DNA of 62,000 nt from Symbiodinium natans. Its lineage: Eukaryota > Sar > Dinophyceae > Suessiales > Symbiodiniaceae. Below the pieces are notes generated by a model. It made no database searches. It was not told the origin of the DNA and saw nothing but the letters and a program-made list of their open reading frames with translations. Both the position numbers and the translations under genes were made by a program. Shown one piece after another: positions 46,601 to 57,494 of this stretch (position 1 is the stretch's first letter; every line of letters starts with the position of its first letter). The stretch covers positions 35,001-97,000 of the forward strand of contig CAJNDS010002395.1 of NCBI GenBank assembly GCA_905221605.1. The letters run 5' to 3'.

Positions 46601-49600
46601 AAGGGTTATCAGGGTTTCAGGATGCTTTTTGACCTTCAGGGTCTAGGGCAGGGTTTGAACGAATTTGAGGTGTTTCGGGGCCTGGAGTGTGAGCCAAGCC
46701 CCCAAAGCTCCAAACTCCCGGCGCCATGCTTCGGCCAAGTCAGCTCAAGCCAACCGAACCCCAACCTGAAATCCCCTCCCCCCCAAAAAAAAAATCGTGC
46801 TAGGCTGCGCCCCCTGTCTTGGCTCGTGTCCTGCTCATGGGCGGGAAATATGGCCAATCAGCGGCTGAGGGTTCAGTGGACTTGGCGGCAGGGTGGCCCC
46901 TAAGAAAATTCGCAGGTTCGGGGCTCGGGCTGAGCATGGGGTCGATAATTTCTAACGCTTTCCAGAGCTTCCACTGCATGTGCAAGATTCCACTCGAGTC
47001 ATTCTACTCAGAGATGAGGCTCATTGCGTGGGAATGAGTGTGCCCCTGCGTCCCCAACCCTTCCCACAGCTCCCCCACATCACCTGCGCAAGAGGCTGCG
47101 GGCCCGCAGCGACAAGCTTTGATTCGGCAGAGGTTGCATGGCCCGGCTGTGTGACAAGACACCAAGGGCAAACGCGTTGAGTCGTGGAAAGAGGTGAGGA
47201 GCTGAAGTGAGCTGGGGGTTCGGGCTCTGCAGGCTGAGCTGTGGACTCTCTACACTTAAGATGCACTTCGACGTTAGGAGAGCCAGGTCCTGGGAGTTGG
47301 TTGCTGTGTGCGTTTACATCATGGCTGGATCCCTGTCTCAGAGTTTATCGGAGTCTATCAACTCTGCCTGTCCTGCGGAAGGATGCCATGAACGTGGGCC
47401 ATGAACTCAGCCCCCTCAGCCCTACCGTCCCATCGAATCTGCCTCGAGAAGCGGCCCCTCAAATTTGGGAGAATAAGCTTCCGAACACCACGCCCCACTT
47501 CGGTAGCAACATCCGAAAAGGTACGGACGCGGCAAGCAGACAGTGCCAAGGGCACTTTCATCCAGGCCTGGTTACTGGCAAAGGCCAGGACATGAAAAGA
47601 GACCTCACCACCCAAAACCCGGAAGTCTCACCGGCCCCCGATCCTCAGTCCAGCCCTGAAAAGTTCCCAGCCCGAATGCCCACAGCAACAGCAGTCCTGC
47701 CAACGAAACCCCGGAGCCCTCCTGAGCAACCAACGCCCCCCCACCTCTGAAAGCCCTTAGTTATCAACCCCTCAACCCCTCCTCAATGCCCTGAAACCTC
47801 AGTTTTGCTTCATGAGGGGAGTGCAGCAGCGAATCCCCATACATATTCTGGTCATGATTCTTGTAGGAGGCTCCCCAAATAGTACTTGTATTCACTCTCC
47901 CCATGCAATAGATTCCTGGAATGGTCGCTTCATCCGGAGGTTCCCGAAATTCCCTATACTAACAACGACGAGAAAAAGCCCCAGCAAGAAAAAGAATAAC
48001 AACCAACGCCAAGGAGTTGGCGAAAACCAGCTCACAAAGGCCAAAGGTGATGCCCAGCGCCTGGCGTGCCAAGGGGCTCAGATTTTAGGTCTTGAAGGGC
48101 TTAGAGTATTCTTGGACTTTACCTGCCAAAAGCCCGAACGAAGTCCCAGGTAGAGCCAGGCCCCCATGTTGCCAAGGGCTTTGGATCTCTTTCGCGTTGT
48201 GGAAGAGAGCATTCACCAATTGGAGCATACTCCTTATGCTCCAACCTTGAATTTCCAACCCGAGCCCTTTAACGATGGTTTCACTCGGAAGTGCCTCGAT
48301 CTGCCGGTACCGGAGCCCAACCACAACCGACAGGATGACCTGAGGTCAAGGACACACAAGGCCCGCCCCCTCACTGACTCACTGGCCACCTCAAACTAGC
48401 TACCTTAAACGAACAAACGAAAATCCTGGACCCGCGATGTCTGATCATAGTCGGTTGTCCAGGCTCATATTGTATCAAACGAACTCCCTTCATCTAACTG
48501 TCCCTGTACCCATCTCTGGAAGTCAAAGGCTTTGAGGTTGCCGAATTGTTCTCCATGTATTCGCGGTTTGTTTGGCGTTCCCAAGGATGTCGCCATGGCT
48601 GCGAGCGCGACCGCCGCAACGTTGCTCAGCCCTGCCAAGTCCCAAATCCCCAAAAGCACTCAACACCCCTCACCGAGTCAAGTGGATTCTGTGGTCAGTG
48701 GAAGCAAGGATTTGGGGGCTCAGGTTTTGGGTTCGTCCGGGAGTCTGGGTTTCTGGAAGGGAAGGTCTCGAGGCATTTATGAAGAGCAGCCGCTTGCAAC
48801 GGCCAACAACAACCCTCAAGCTGTCACTGCCACTTGGAATGCAAGGCGGCTTCTTCTCCGGGCCGCTGGGCGGCCAGAACGATTTTCAAGGATGGTGCTT
48901 ATGACGGTGTGGTGTGGAGCCTTTGATAAATACAGTAGCCAAGGCCAGCAGTTACGACGTTGCGGCCGGAGATGCATCTTGTAACCCCGTGCCGGACACA
49001 GGCGGAACTTTGGGAATTTTTGAAGTGCTGATATCACGCAAGGCCTCTGACAAATTAAGGCACGCTTTCTAGGCTGCCATGTTCGTCACGCTACGGCCCC
49101 CGTGCGGGCCATTCCCGACATGCCCTAGTTTCCTCTTCTGTTGCCATCAGCTCAACAGACACCAACAGCAAAACAGCTGGCGCACCCCACAGTCGACCCA
49201 CGGCCGCAACGCCGCTCTGCAGCGGGACAGAGGATTCTTACGCACTGTTGGTGTTTCCGGGTTTCCCAGGTAACGGGGGCAGGAGCAGATTTTGGGGTAT
49301 GTCAGGGTGTAGGCAGTCCCTTGAACATGACAATCCAAGCAAGGTGCACCTGCCCAAAGACACCAGGCTACCTCAAGCGTTGCTTACAGTGGGTTTGGGA
49401 TCCTTTTGGGGTCTTTCACATGGGAACTCCCGACTCCCTGCCCCGCGCCATCTCAGAGACCATGGCGATGATGCACTCCGCGATCAATAGGGCGGTTGTA
49501 AGCCAGCACCTGATACGAGTACCAAAGGATCATGAGGACCAAGGGCTCAGGGGATACGATTCTCGGCACGGATCGGCTCAGTAGGCTTTCATTGTTTTCA

Positions 49601-49900
49601 AGTCAAGTTCGGTGCAGAGTTGAACTAGTCAGTTGAGCCACAGGTCAAAGATGCCATGGGGCTGATGCTAGCGACGAGCGAGTCATCCTTGAAGGAAGAG
49701 TAGGCGCCAGGCGAAACCCATCATTGCCGTCGAAAGCCCGCACGGACGATCGCAGCGAAGCGAGCGATTCCACAAGGCATGCGCGAAGCATCGCTACATG
49801 CCTTCGCAGGGCGCCCTGCTTATTCGACAAGTACGACGCAGTCACAACAGCGCTCCCGCTCCGCTTCTACCAACAAAGGCTCGTCGCCACAAGTTCCTTT
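40655..49900. other. No gene recognised
   Basis: Spacer with an AT-rich trinucleotide-like stretch at 44815-44945 and a 24-C tract. Opposed ORFs at 44215-44829 (plus) and 44262-44804 (minus) are both open, but neither resembles a family I know. Homology to the PCP 3-prime flanks begins near 49930. Confidence 0.55.
45441..45464. repeat. Poly-C tract, 24 C
   Basis: The longest uninterrupted C run in the window. Confidence 0.95.
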
Positions 49901-50082
49901 TTTTACGAGGTCGTCGGCTAGGAGATGTGAACAATTATCCCCCTTCCTTCACGAAACCAAAGCAACCATAAGCTCTGAACGCTGCGCTTGCCAATCTGAA
50001 GCCCACATAGCACTGCTTCAGCGCCCAATATTTGGTCGTCAATCGCTAACGACTGCACCATTCGACTCCAGCATTCTTCTGC

Positions 50083-50092
50083 ACTGTACAGT
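50083..50092. promoter_or_regulatory. 10-bp palindrome ACTGTACAGT downstream of PCP-3
   Basis: Perfect palindrome about 60 bp past the stop codon, within the shared 3-prime flank. Confidence 0.4.
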
Positions 50093-50150
50093 TCAAAAAG
50101 TATGTTGGCAACACTTAAATAGAGTTGAGGCCGCGACCGGCCAAAAACTC

Positions 50151-51538
50151 TCATCGCTGCGACGCTTCCACGACATCCTTGAAGGTGTAGAAGCCCTTTG
50201 CAGCGGCAGCTACATCAAGAGGGTTCACCTTGGAGAACATGTTGTTGGGAACGGATCCATCCACAATTCCGGCCATGGAGTTGTACACGTCCATCACGGT
50301 TGCCTTGGGCACTGATGCCACAATGCGCCCGATGGCTGCGTTCACTGCCTCGTAATCCGCAGCAGATGTCACTCCCTTGGCGTCGACGCTGCCAATGGCC
50401 TTGTGGTGCGCCTCAGCGGCAGCCTTCAACAGGTTGCCGTCCATCTCGCTTCCCATCACGATCATCTTGTCAATGGCCGTCATCACCTTCGGGGCGGTGG
50501 TTGCTGGCAGCGGCTTCAGGTAAACATCGGACAGCCAGTCCACCTGAGGGCACGGCACTCTCACAAACAAATCAGCATGCTCGGTCAAAGGAACCCATTG
50601 CCAACCCATGAAACTAAATGAATCTCAATTATCTCCAGCAAGGGTGATGAACATTTGGAAGGGCCATCGACCCCAAGTCTCTTCTTTGTAATCCTGCACC
50701 TCTTTCAGGAAAGGGTAAGACGCATCCGAAAGGGCCTTAGCCGCCGCACCAATCTTGTCCCCAGTGGGCACAGTGGCCTTAGCGCCAACTGCGGCCACCT
50801 GGTTCCTTGGATTTGTTGGAGGAATGCATGTGAGAAGGACACTAGGTATAGAAGTGCCACAGAAACAGAACGATGTGGATGTGGGATTTCTGAGAATGTA
50901 AAAAACGGATCTGAATCAACTCCAATGCTCTTGGCCACCACATCCTTGAACTCCAAGAAGCCCTTGTATGCCTTCTCGGCATCTGCGCCATTGACCAAAG
51001 ACTTCATGTACGCGGGCACGCCAGGGTCAGTGATGTCCTTCACGGCATTGTAGACGTCCATGACCTTCGCCTTGGGGACGGACGCCACAACGCGGCCGAG
51101 AGCTGCGTTCACCTCATCCCAATCGGCCCGAGAAGTCACACCGTTGGGACCTGAGATGCTTCCGATGGCCTTGTGATGGGCCTCCGCCGCTGCCTTCAGG
51201 AGCTTGGGGTCGGCTGCGGCTCCCATGTCAATCATCTTGTCAATCGCCTTAAGCGCTTTGAGGGGTTGGAACTTGCCAGGAGCTTGCAAGAAGATGCCGT
51301 TGTTCCAGTCCACTTCCTGCGCGAAGTCATAGGAAGCATCACCAAGCTTCTTTGCGGCATCGCCAATTTCGTCGGCGAAAGCAGCCGGAGCCATCATCAT
51401 GCCGGCTGCGGATGCAGCTGCCACTGGGGCAGCCGTTCTGCGAAGCGGCCCTGGCACGAATCCGGAGCTGGAGAGGCCGCATGCCAGCAACGCACCCGCA
51501 ACAACGCAAGCGGTGACCTTCCTCGTGGAGCGCGCCAT
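50151..51538 (-). CDS. PCP: Peridinin-chlorophyll a-binding protein precursor, copy 3 (PCP-3), three exons
   Basis: Last gene in transcriptional order of the four-gene tandem array. Exons: 50931-51538, 50700-50805, 50151-50543; introns 125 and 156 bp. The precursor is 368 residues and shares with PCP-4 to 6 the set Q19, P76, E87, G118, A147, A197, E216, V281 and E309, which separates the array from PCP-1 and 2. Two residues differ from PCP-4 to 6: G275 (shared with PCP-2) and V294 in place of A. Intron 2 is 4 bp shorter than in PCP-4 to 6. Both splice models for intron 1 are sequence-compatible here (a GT is present at GGA/GTTG), but GA-AG is preferred because it is the one preserved in all six genes. 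Confidence 0.95.
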
Positions 51539-51584
51539 TCGCAAGAGAGCAAGAGGAGAAGCTCTTGGTCAAAAGTATGCTCAG

Positions 51585-51597
51585 AGCCAAAAATGCT
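51585..51597 (-). promoter_or_regulatory. Spliced-leader-like element upstream of PCP-3
   Basis: AGCATTTTTGGCT core followed by CTGAG, about 47 nt before the ATG. The candidate nearer trans-splice acceptor is CCAAG/AGC at 51564-51565, followed by a pyrimidine-rich leader without further AG up to the start codon. Confidence 0.4.
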
Positions 51598-51676
51598 TTG
51601 CGGTTTCAACCTGTGGAGTTTGGAGCCGGGTGATATTGCATTTGCGCCACCAATACCACAACTCTAAACCCGGAAG

Positions 51677-51784
51677 TCAAGGACTTTGCAAATCAAAACC
51701 TAAAAAACTCATGTGGTTGCAAACTTGCACAAGAGCGAGCATCGCAGCAACCACGTTCAAGACTTTCCACGAAGAGCGTGCCAT
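51677..51784 (-). CDS. Leader-like short ORF upstream of PCP-3 (35 codons, unproven)
   Basis: Starts MARSSWKVLNVVAAMLALVQ and stops after 35 residues, 138 nt before the PCP-3 start. Same family as the ORF upstream of PCP-2, but with a different, shorter C-terminal end. It is repeated without change in the next two units, so conservation there reflects recent duplication and not selection. Confidence 0.3.
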   Translation of the reverse strand: MARSSWKVLNVVAAMLALVQVCNHMSFLGFDLQSP

Positions 51785-52028
51785 GATTCCAAGGGATGAT
51801 TCCAAGGGATGTACGGCGGGCAACAGCCAGTGGAGCCTAAGAACTCCGGCAAAGTAGTACCTCCTGCAGCCTCACAGCCTGTTTACTGAGGCTCTAAAGA
51901 TAACCGTTGGCATCCCACCCTCCTTCCTTCACTAAACCTTACTTCACTAAACCAAGGCAAGAATCAGTTCTGAACACCGCGCGTGCCAATCTCAAGCCCA
52001 TGCAACAACGACTCCAGCATTCTTCTGC

Positions 52029-52038
52029 ACTGTACAGT
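52029..52038. promoter_or_regulatory. 10-bp palindrome ACTGTACAGT downstream of PCP-4
   Basis: Perfect copy at the same spacing from the stop codon as in PCP-3. Confidence 0.4.
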
Positions 52039-52096
52039 TCAAAAAGTATGTTGGCAACAATTAAATAGAGTTGAGGCCGCGACCGGCCAAAAACTC

Positions 52097-53488
52097 TCAT
52101 CGCTGCGACGCTTCCACGACATCCTTGAAGGTGTAGAAGCCCTTTGCAGCGGCAGCTGCATCAAGAGGGTTCACTTTGGAGAACATGTTGTTGGGAACGG
52201 ATCCATCCACAATTGTGGCCATGGAGTTGTACACATCCATCACGGTTGCCTTGGGCACTGATGCCACAATGCGCCCGATGGCTGCGTTCACTGCCTCGTA
52301 ATCCGCAGCCGACGTCACTCCCTTGGCGTCGACGCTGCCAATGGCCTTGTGGTGCGCCTCAGCGGCAGCCTTCAACAGGTTGCCGTCCATCTCGCTTCCC
52401 ATCACGATCATCTTGTCAATGGCCGTCATCACCTTCGGGGCGGTGGTTGCTGGCAGCGGCTTCAGGTAAACATCGGACAGCCAGTCCACCTGAGGGCACG
52501 GCACTCTCACAAACAAATCAGCATGCTCGGTCAAAGGAACCCATTGCCAACCCCATGAAACTAAATGAAGTTTCTCAATTATCTCCAGCAAGGGTGATGA
52601 ACATTTGGAAGGGCCATCGACCCCAAGTCTCTTCTTTGTAATCCTGCACCTCTTTCAGGAAAGGGTAAGACGCATCCGAAAGGGCCTTAGCCGCCGCACC
52701 AATCTTGTCCCCAGTGGGCACAGTGGCCTTAGCGCCAACTGCGGCCACCTGGTTCCTTGGATTTGTTGGAGGAATGCATGTGAGAAGGACACTAGGTATA
52801 GAAGTGCCACAGAAACAGAACGATGTGGATGTGGGATTTCTGAGAATGTAAAAAACGGATCTGAATCAACTCCAATGCTCTTGGCCACCACATCCTTGAA
52901 CTCCAAGAAGCCCTTGTATGCCTTCTCGGCATCTGCGCCATTGACCAAAGACTTCATGTACGCGGGCACGCCAGGGTCAGTGATGTCCTTCACGGCATTG
53001 TAGACGTCCATGACCTTCGCCTTGGGGACGGACGCCACAACGCGGCCGAGAGCTGCGTTCACCTCATCCCAATCGGCCCGAGAAGTCACACCGTTGGGAC
53101 CTGAGATGCTTCCGATGGCCTTGTGATGGGCCTCCGCCGCTGCCTTCAGGAGCTTGGGGTCGGCTGCGGCTCCCATGTCAATCATCTTGTCAATCGCCTT
53201 AAGCGCTTTGAGGGGTTGGAACTTGCCAGGAGCTTGCAAGAAGATGCCGTTGTTCCAGTCCACTTCCTGCGCGAAGTCATAGGAAGCATCACCAAGCTTC
53301 TTTGCGGCATCGCCAATTTCGTCGGCGAAAGCAGCCGGAGCCATCATCATGCCGGCTGCGGATGCAGCTGCCACTGGGGCAGCCGTCCTGCGAAGCGGCC
53401 CTGGCACGAATCCGGAGCTGGAGAGGCCGCATGCCAGCAACGCACCCGCAACAACGCAAGCGGTGACCTTCCTCGTGGAGCGCGCCAT
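52097..53488 (-). CDS. PCP: Peridinin-chlorophyll a-binding protein precursor, copy 4 (PCP-4), three exons
   Basis: Tandem copy with exons 52881-53488, 52650-52755 and 52097-52489; introns 125 and 160 bp. The 368-residue precursor has T275 and A294. By eye, the gene and its flanks appear identical to PCP-5. In exon 1 it differs silently from PCP-3 at the codon covering about 53388 (GTC in place of GTT on the plus strand). The stop codon lies 558 bp upstream of the PCP-3 start, leaving room for a 3-prime flank, a leader-like short ORF and a short 5-prime region. Confidence 0.95.
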
Positions 53489-53534
53489 TCGCAAGAGAGC
53501 AAGAGGAGAAGCTCTTGGTCAAAAGTATGCTCAG

Positions 53535-53547
53535 AGCCAAAAATGCT
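53535..53547 (-). promoter_or_regulatory. Spliced-leader-like element upstream of PCP-4
   Basis: Identical in sequence and spacing to the element upstream of PCP-3. Confidence 0.4.
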
Positions 53548-53626
53548 TTGCGGTTTCAACCTGTGGAGTTTGGAGCCGGGTGATATTGCATTTGCGCCAC
53601 CAATACCACAACTCTAAACCCGGAAG

Positions 53627-53734
53627 TCAAGGACTTTGCAAATCAAAACCTAAAAAACTCATGTGGTTGCAAACTTGCACAAGAGCGAGCATCGCAGCAA
53701 CCACGTTCAAGACTTTCCACGAAGAGCGTGCCAT
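53627..53734 (-). CDS. Leader-like short ORF upstream of PCP-4 (35 codons, unproven)
   Basis: Copy of the 35-residue ORF upstream of PCP-3, displaced 1950 bp. Confidence 0.3.
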   Translation of the reverse strand: MARSSWKVLNVVAAMLALVQVCNHMSFLGFDLQSP

Positions 53735-53978
53735 GATTCCAAGGGATGATTCCAAGGGATGTACGGCGGGCAACAGCCAGTGGAGCCTAAGAACTCCGGC
53801 AAAGTAGTACCTCCTGCAGCCTCACAGCCTGTTTACTGAGGCTCTAAAGATAACCGTTGGCATCCCACCCTCCTTCCTTCACTAAACCTTACTTCACTAA
53901 ACCAAGGCAAGAATCAGTTCTGAACACCGCGCGTGCCAATCTCAAGCCCATGCAACAACGACTCCAGCATTCTTCTGC

Positions 53979-53988
53979 ACTGTACAGT
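53979..53988. promoter_or_regulatory. 10-bp palindrome ACTGTACAGT downstream of PCP-5
   Basis: Perfect copy at the same spacing from the stop codon as in PCP-3. Confidence 0.4.
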
Positions 53989-54046
53989 TCAAAAAGTATG
54001 TTGGCAACAATTAAATAGAGTTGAGGCCGCGACCGGCCAAAAACTC

Positions 54047-55438
54047 TCATCGCTGCGACGCTTCCACGACATCCTTGAAGGTGTAGAAGCCCTTTGCAGC
54101 GGCAGCTGCATCAAGAGGGTTCACTTTGGAGAACATGTTGTTGGGAACGGATCCATCCACAATTGTGGCCATGGAGTTGTACACATCCATCACGGTTGCC
54201 TTGGGCACTGATGCCACAATGCGCCCGATGGCTGCGTTCACTGCCTCGTAATCCGCAGCCGACGTCACTCCCTTGGCGTCGACGCTGCCAATGGCCTTGT
54301 GGTGCGCCTCAGCGGCAGCCTTCAACAGGTTGCCGTCCATCTCGCTTCCCATCACGATCATCTTGTCAATGGCCGTCATCACCTTCGGGGCGGTGGTTGC
54401 TGGCAGCGGCTTCAGGTAAACATCGGACAGCCAGTCCACCTGAGGGCACGGCACTCTCACAAACAAATCAGCATGCTCGGTCAAAGGAACCCATTGCCAA
54501 CCCCATGAAACTAAATGAAGTTTCTCAATTATCTCCAGCAAGGGTGATGAACATTTGGAAGGGCCATCGACCCCAAGTCTCTTCTTTGTAATCCTGCACC
54601 TCTTTCAGGAAAGGGTAAGACGCATCCGAAAGGGCCTTAGCCGCCGCACCAATCTTGTCCCCAGTGGGCACAGTGGCCTTAGCGCCAACTGCGGCCACCT
54701 GGTTCCTTGGATTTGTTGGAGGAATGCATGTGAGAAGGACACTAGGTATAGAAGTGCCACAGAAACAGAACGATGTGGATGTGGGATTTCTGAGAATGTA
54801 AAAAACGGATCTGAATCAACTCCAATGCTCTTGGCCACCACATCCTTGAACTCCAAGAAGCCCTTGTATGCCTTCTCGGCATCTGCGCCATTGACCAAAG
54901 ACTTCATGTACGCGGGCACGCCAGGGTCAGTGATGTCCTTCACGGCATTGTAGACGTCCATGACCTTCGCCTTGGGGACGGACGCCACAACGCGGCCGAG
55001 AGCTGCGTTCACCTCATCCCAATCGGCCCGAGAAGTCACACCGTTGGGACCTGAGATGCTTCCGATGGCCTTGTGATGGGCCTCCGCCGCTGCCTTCAGG
55101 AGCTTGGGGTCGGCTGCGGCTCCCATGTCAATCATCTTGTCAATCGCCTTAAGCGCTTTGAGGGGTTGGAACTTGCCAGGAGCTTGCAAGAAGATGCCGT
55201 TGTTCCAGTCCACTTCCTGCGCGAAGTCATAGGAAGCATCACCAAGCTTCTTTGCGGCATCGCCAATTTCGTCGGCGAAAGCAGCCGGAGCCATCATCAT
55301 GCCGGCTGCGGATGCAGCTGCCACTGGGGCAGCCGTCCTGCGAAGCGGCCCTGGCACGAATCCGGAGCTGGAGAGGCCGCATGCCAGCAACGCACCCGCA
55401 ACAACGCAAGCGGTGACCTTCCTCGTGGAGCGCGCCAT
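54047..55438 (-). CDS. PCP: Peridinin-chlorophyll a-binding protein precursor, copy 5 (PCP-5), three exons
   Basis: Tandem copy displaced exactly 1950 bp from PCP-4. Exons 54831-55438, 54600-54705 and 54047-54439; introns 125 and 160 bp. The predicted 368-residue precursor appears identical to PCP-4, including silent positions (the Ala-Ala-Asp codons near mature 244-246 read as in PCP-4). Such identity implies a very recent duplication or continuing homogenisation. An assembly artefact is possible for near-perfect arrays of this kind, but the silent differences in PCP-3 and PCP-6 show that the array is not simply one unit copied by error. Confidence 0.95.
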
Positions 55439-55484
55439 TCGCAAGAGAGCAAGAGGAGAAGCTCTTGGTCAAAAGTATGCTCAG

Positions 55485-55497
55485 AGCCAAAAATGCT
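55485..55497 (-). promoter_or_regulatory. Spliced-leader-like element upstream of PCP-5
   Basis: Identical in sequence and spacing to the element upstream of PCP-3. Confidence 0.4.
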
Positions 55498-55576
55498 TTG
55501 CGGTTTCAACCTGTGGAGTTTGGAGCCGGGTGATATTGCATTTGCGCCACCAATACCACAACTCTAAACCCGGAAG

Positions 55577-55684
55577 TCAAGGACTTTGCAAATCAAAACC
55601 TAAAAAACTCATGTGGTTGCAAACTTGCACAAGAGCGAGCATCGCAGCAACCACGTTCAAGACTTTCCACGAAGAGCGTGCCAT
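55577..55684 (-). CDS. Leader-like short ORF upstream of PCP-5 (35 codons, unproven)
   Basis: Copy of the 35-residue ORF upstream of PCP-3, displaced 3900 bp. Confidence 0.3.
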   Translation of the reverse strand: MARSSWKVLNVVAAMLALVQVCNHMSFLGFDLQSP

Positions 55685-55928
55685 GATTCCAAGGGATGAT
55701 TCCAAGGGATGTACGGCGGGCAACAGCCAGTGGAGCCTAAGAACTCCGGCAAAGTAGTACCTCCTGCAGCCTCACAGCCTGTTTACTGAGGCTCTAAAGA
55801 TAACCGTTGGCATCCCACCCTCCTTCCTTCACTAAACCTTACTTCACTAAACCAAGGCAAGAATCAGTTCTGAACACCGCGCGTGCCAATCTCAAGCCCA
55901 TGCAACAACGACTCCAGCATTCTTCTGC

Positions 55929-55938
55929 ACTGTACAGT
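55929..55938. promoter_or_regulatory. 10-bp palindrome ACTGTACAGT downstream of PCP-6
   Basis: Perfect copy at the same spacing from the stop codon as in PCP-3. Confidence 0.4.
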
Positions 55939-55996
55939 TCAAAAAGTATGTTGGCAACAATTAAATAGAGTTGAGGCCGCGACCGGCCAAAAACTC

Positions 55997-57388
55997 TCAT
56001 CGCTGCGACGCTTCCACGACATCCTTGAAGGTGTAGAAGCCCTTTGCAGCGGCAGCTGCATCAAGAGGGTTCACTTTGGAGAACATGTTGTTGGGAACGG
56101 ATCCATCCACAATTGTGGCCATGGAGTTGTACACATCCATCACGGTTGCCTTGGGCACTGATGCCACAATGCGCCCGATGGCTGCGTTCACTGCCTCGTA
56201 ATCCGCAGCAGATGTCACTCCCTTGGCGTCGACGCTGCCAATGGCCTTGTGGTGCGCCTCAGCGGCAGCCTTCAACAGGTTGCCGTCCATCTCGCTTCCC
56301 ATCACGATCATCTTGTCAATGGCCGTCATCACCTTCGGGGCGGTGGTTGCTGGCAGCGGCTTCAGGTAAACATCGGACAGCCAGTCCACCTGAGGGCACG
56401 GCACTCTCACAAACAAATCAGCATGCTCGGTCAAAGGAACCCATTGCCAACCCCATGAAACTAAATGAAGTTTCTCAATTATCTCCAGCAAGGGTGATGA
56501 ACATTTGGAAGGGCCATCGACCCCAAGTCTCTTCTTTGTAATCCTGCACCTCTTTCAGGAAAGGGTAAGACGCATCCGAAAGGGCCTTAGCCGCCGCACC
56601 AATCTTGTCCCCAGTGGGCACAGTGGCCTTAGCGCCAACTGCGGCCACCTGGTTCCTTGGATTTGTTGGAGGAATGCATGTGAGAAGGACACTAGGTATA
56701 GAAGTGCCACAGAAACAGAACGATGTGGATGTGCGATTTCTGAGAATGTAAAAAACGGATCTGAATCAACTCCAATGCTCTTGGCCACCACATCCTTGAA
56801 CTCCAAGAAGCCCTTGTATGCCTTCTCGGCATCTGCGCCATTGACCAAAGACTTCATGTACGCGGGCACGCCAGGGTCAGTGATGTCCTTCACGGCATTG
56901 TAGACGTCCATGACCTTAGCCTTGGGGACGGACGCCACAACGCGGCCAAGAGCTGCGTTCACTTCATCCCAATCGGCCCGAGAAGTCACACCGTTGGGAC
57001 CTGAGATGCTTCCGATGGCCTTGTGATGGGCCTCCGCTGCTGCCTTCAAGAGCTTGGGGTCTGCTGCTGCACCCATGTCAATCATCTTGTCAATCGCCTT
57101 AAGCGCTTTGAGGGGTTGGAACTTGCCAGGAGCTTGCAAGAAGATGCCGTTGTTCCAGTCCACTTCCTGCGCGAAGTCATAGGAAGCATCACCAAGCTTC
57201 TTTGCGGCATCGCCAATTTCGTCGGCGAAAGCAGCCGGAGCCATCATCATGCCGGCTGCGGATGCAGCTGCCACTGGGGCAGCCGTCCTGCGAAGCGGCC
57301 CTGGCACGAATCCGGAGCTGGAGAGGCCGCATGCCAGCAACGCACCCGCAACAACGCAAGCGGTGACCTTCCTCGTGGAGCGCGCCAT
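55997..57388 (-). CDS. PCP: Peridinin-chlorophyll a-binding protein precursor, copy 6 (PCP-6), three exons
   Basis: First gene of the array in the direction of transcription. Exons 56781-57388, 56550-56655 and 55997-56389; introns 125 and 160 bp. The protein appears identical to PCP-4 and PCP-5 at amino-acid level, but several exon 1 codons differ silently (Ala codons around 57035-57075, plus 56918 and 56948), and intron 1 has one substitution at about 56734. In exon 3 the silent variant around 56208-56213 matches PCP-3, not PCP-4 or 5. Its 5-prime flank differs from the other array members and instead resembles that of PCP-1 for about 80 bp, so this copy may carry the array's original upstream control region. 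That last point is inference. Confidence 0.95.
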
Positions 57389-57434
57389 TCGCAAGAGAGC
57401 AAGAGGAGAAGCTCTTGGTCAAGAGTATTTTCAA

Positions 57435-57447
57435 AGCCAAAAATGCT
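57435..57447 (-). promoter_or_regulatory. Spliced-leader-like element upstream of PCP-6
   Basis: AGCATTTTTGGCT core followed by TTGAAAA, the form seen at PCP-1 and not that of PCP-3 to 5. Confidence 0.4.
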
Positions 57448-57494
57448 CCCGAAGAGACATCCTCTCAAGGCGCAGATGGCACGACCCAGAAGGA

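Larger units (their letters stand above)
50151..57388 (-). repeat. Four-unit head-to-tail PCP gene array, period about 1950 bp
   Basis: Four PCP genes repeat at spacings of 1946, 1950 and 1950 bp (stop codons at 50151, 52097, 54047, 55997). Each unit contains gene, 3-prime flank with palindrome, leader-like short ORF and upstream element. Tandem arrays of highly expressed genes are typical of dinoflagellates. The units are close to identical, with silent and intronic differences mainly at the two edges (PCP-3 and PCP-6). Confidence 0.95.
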
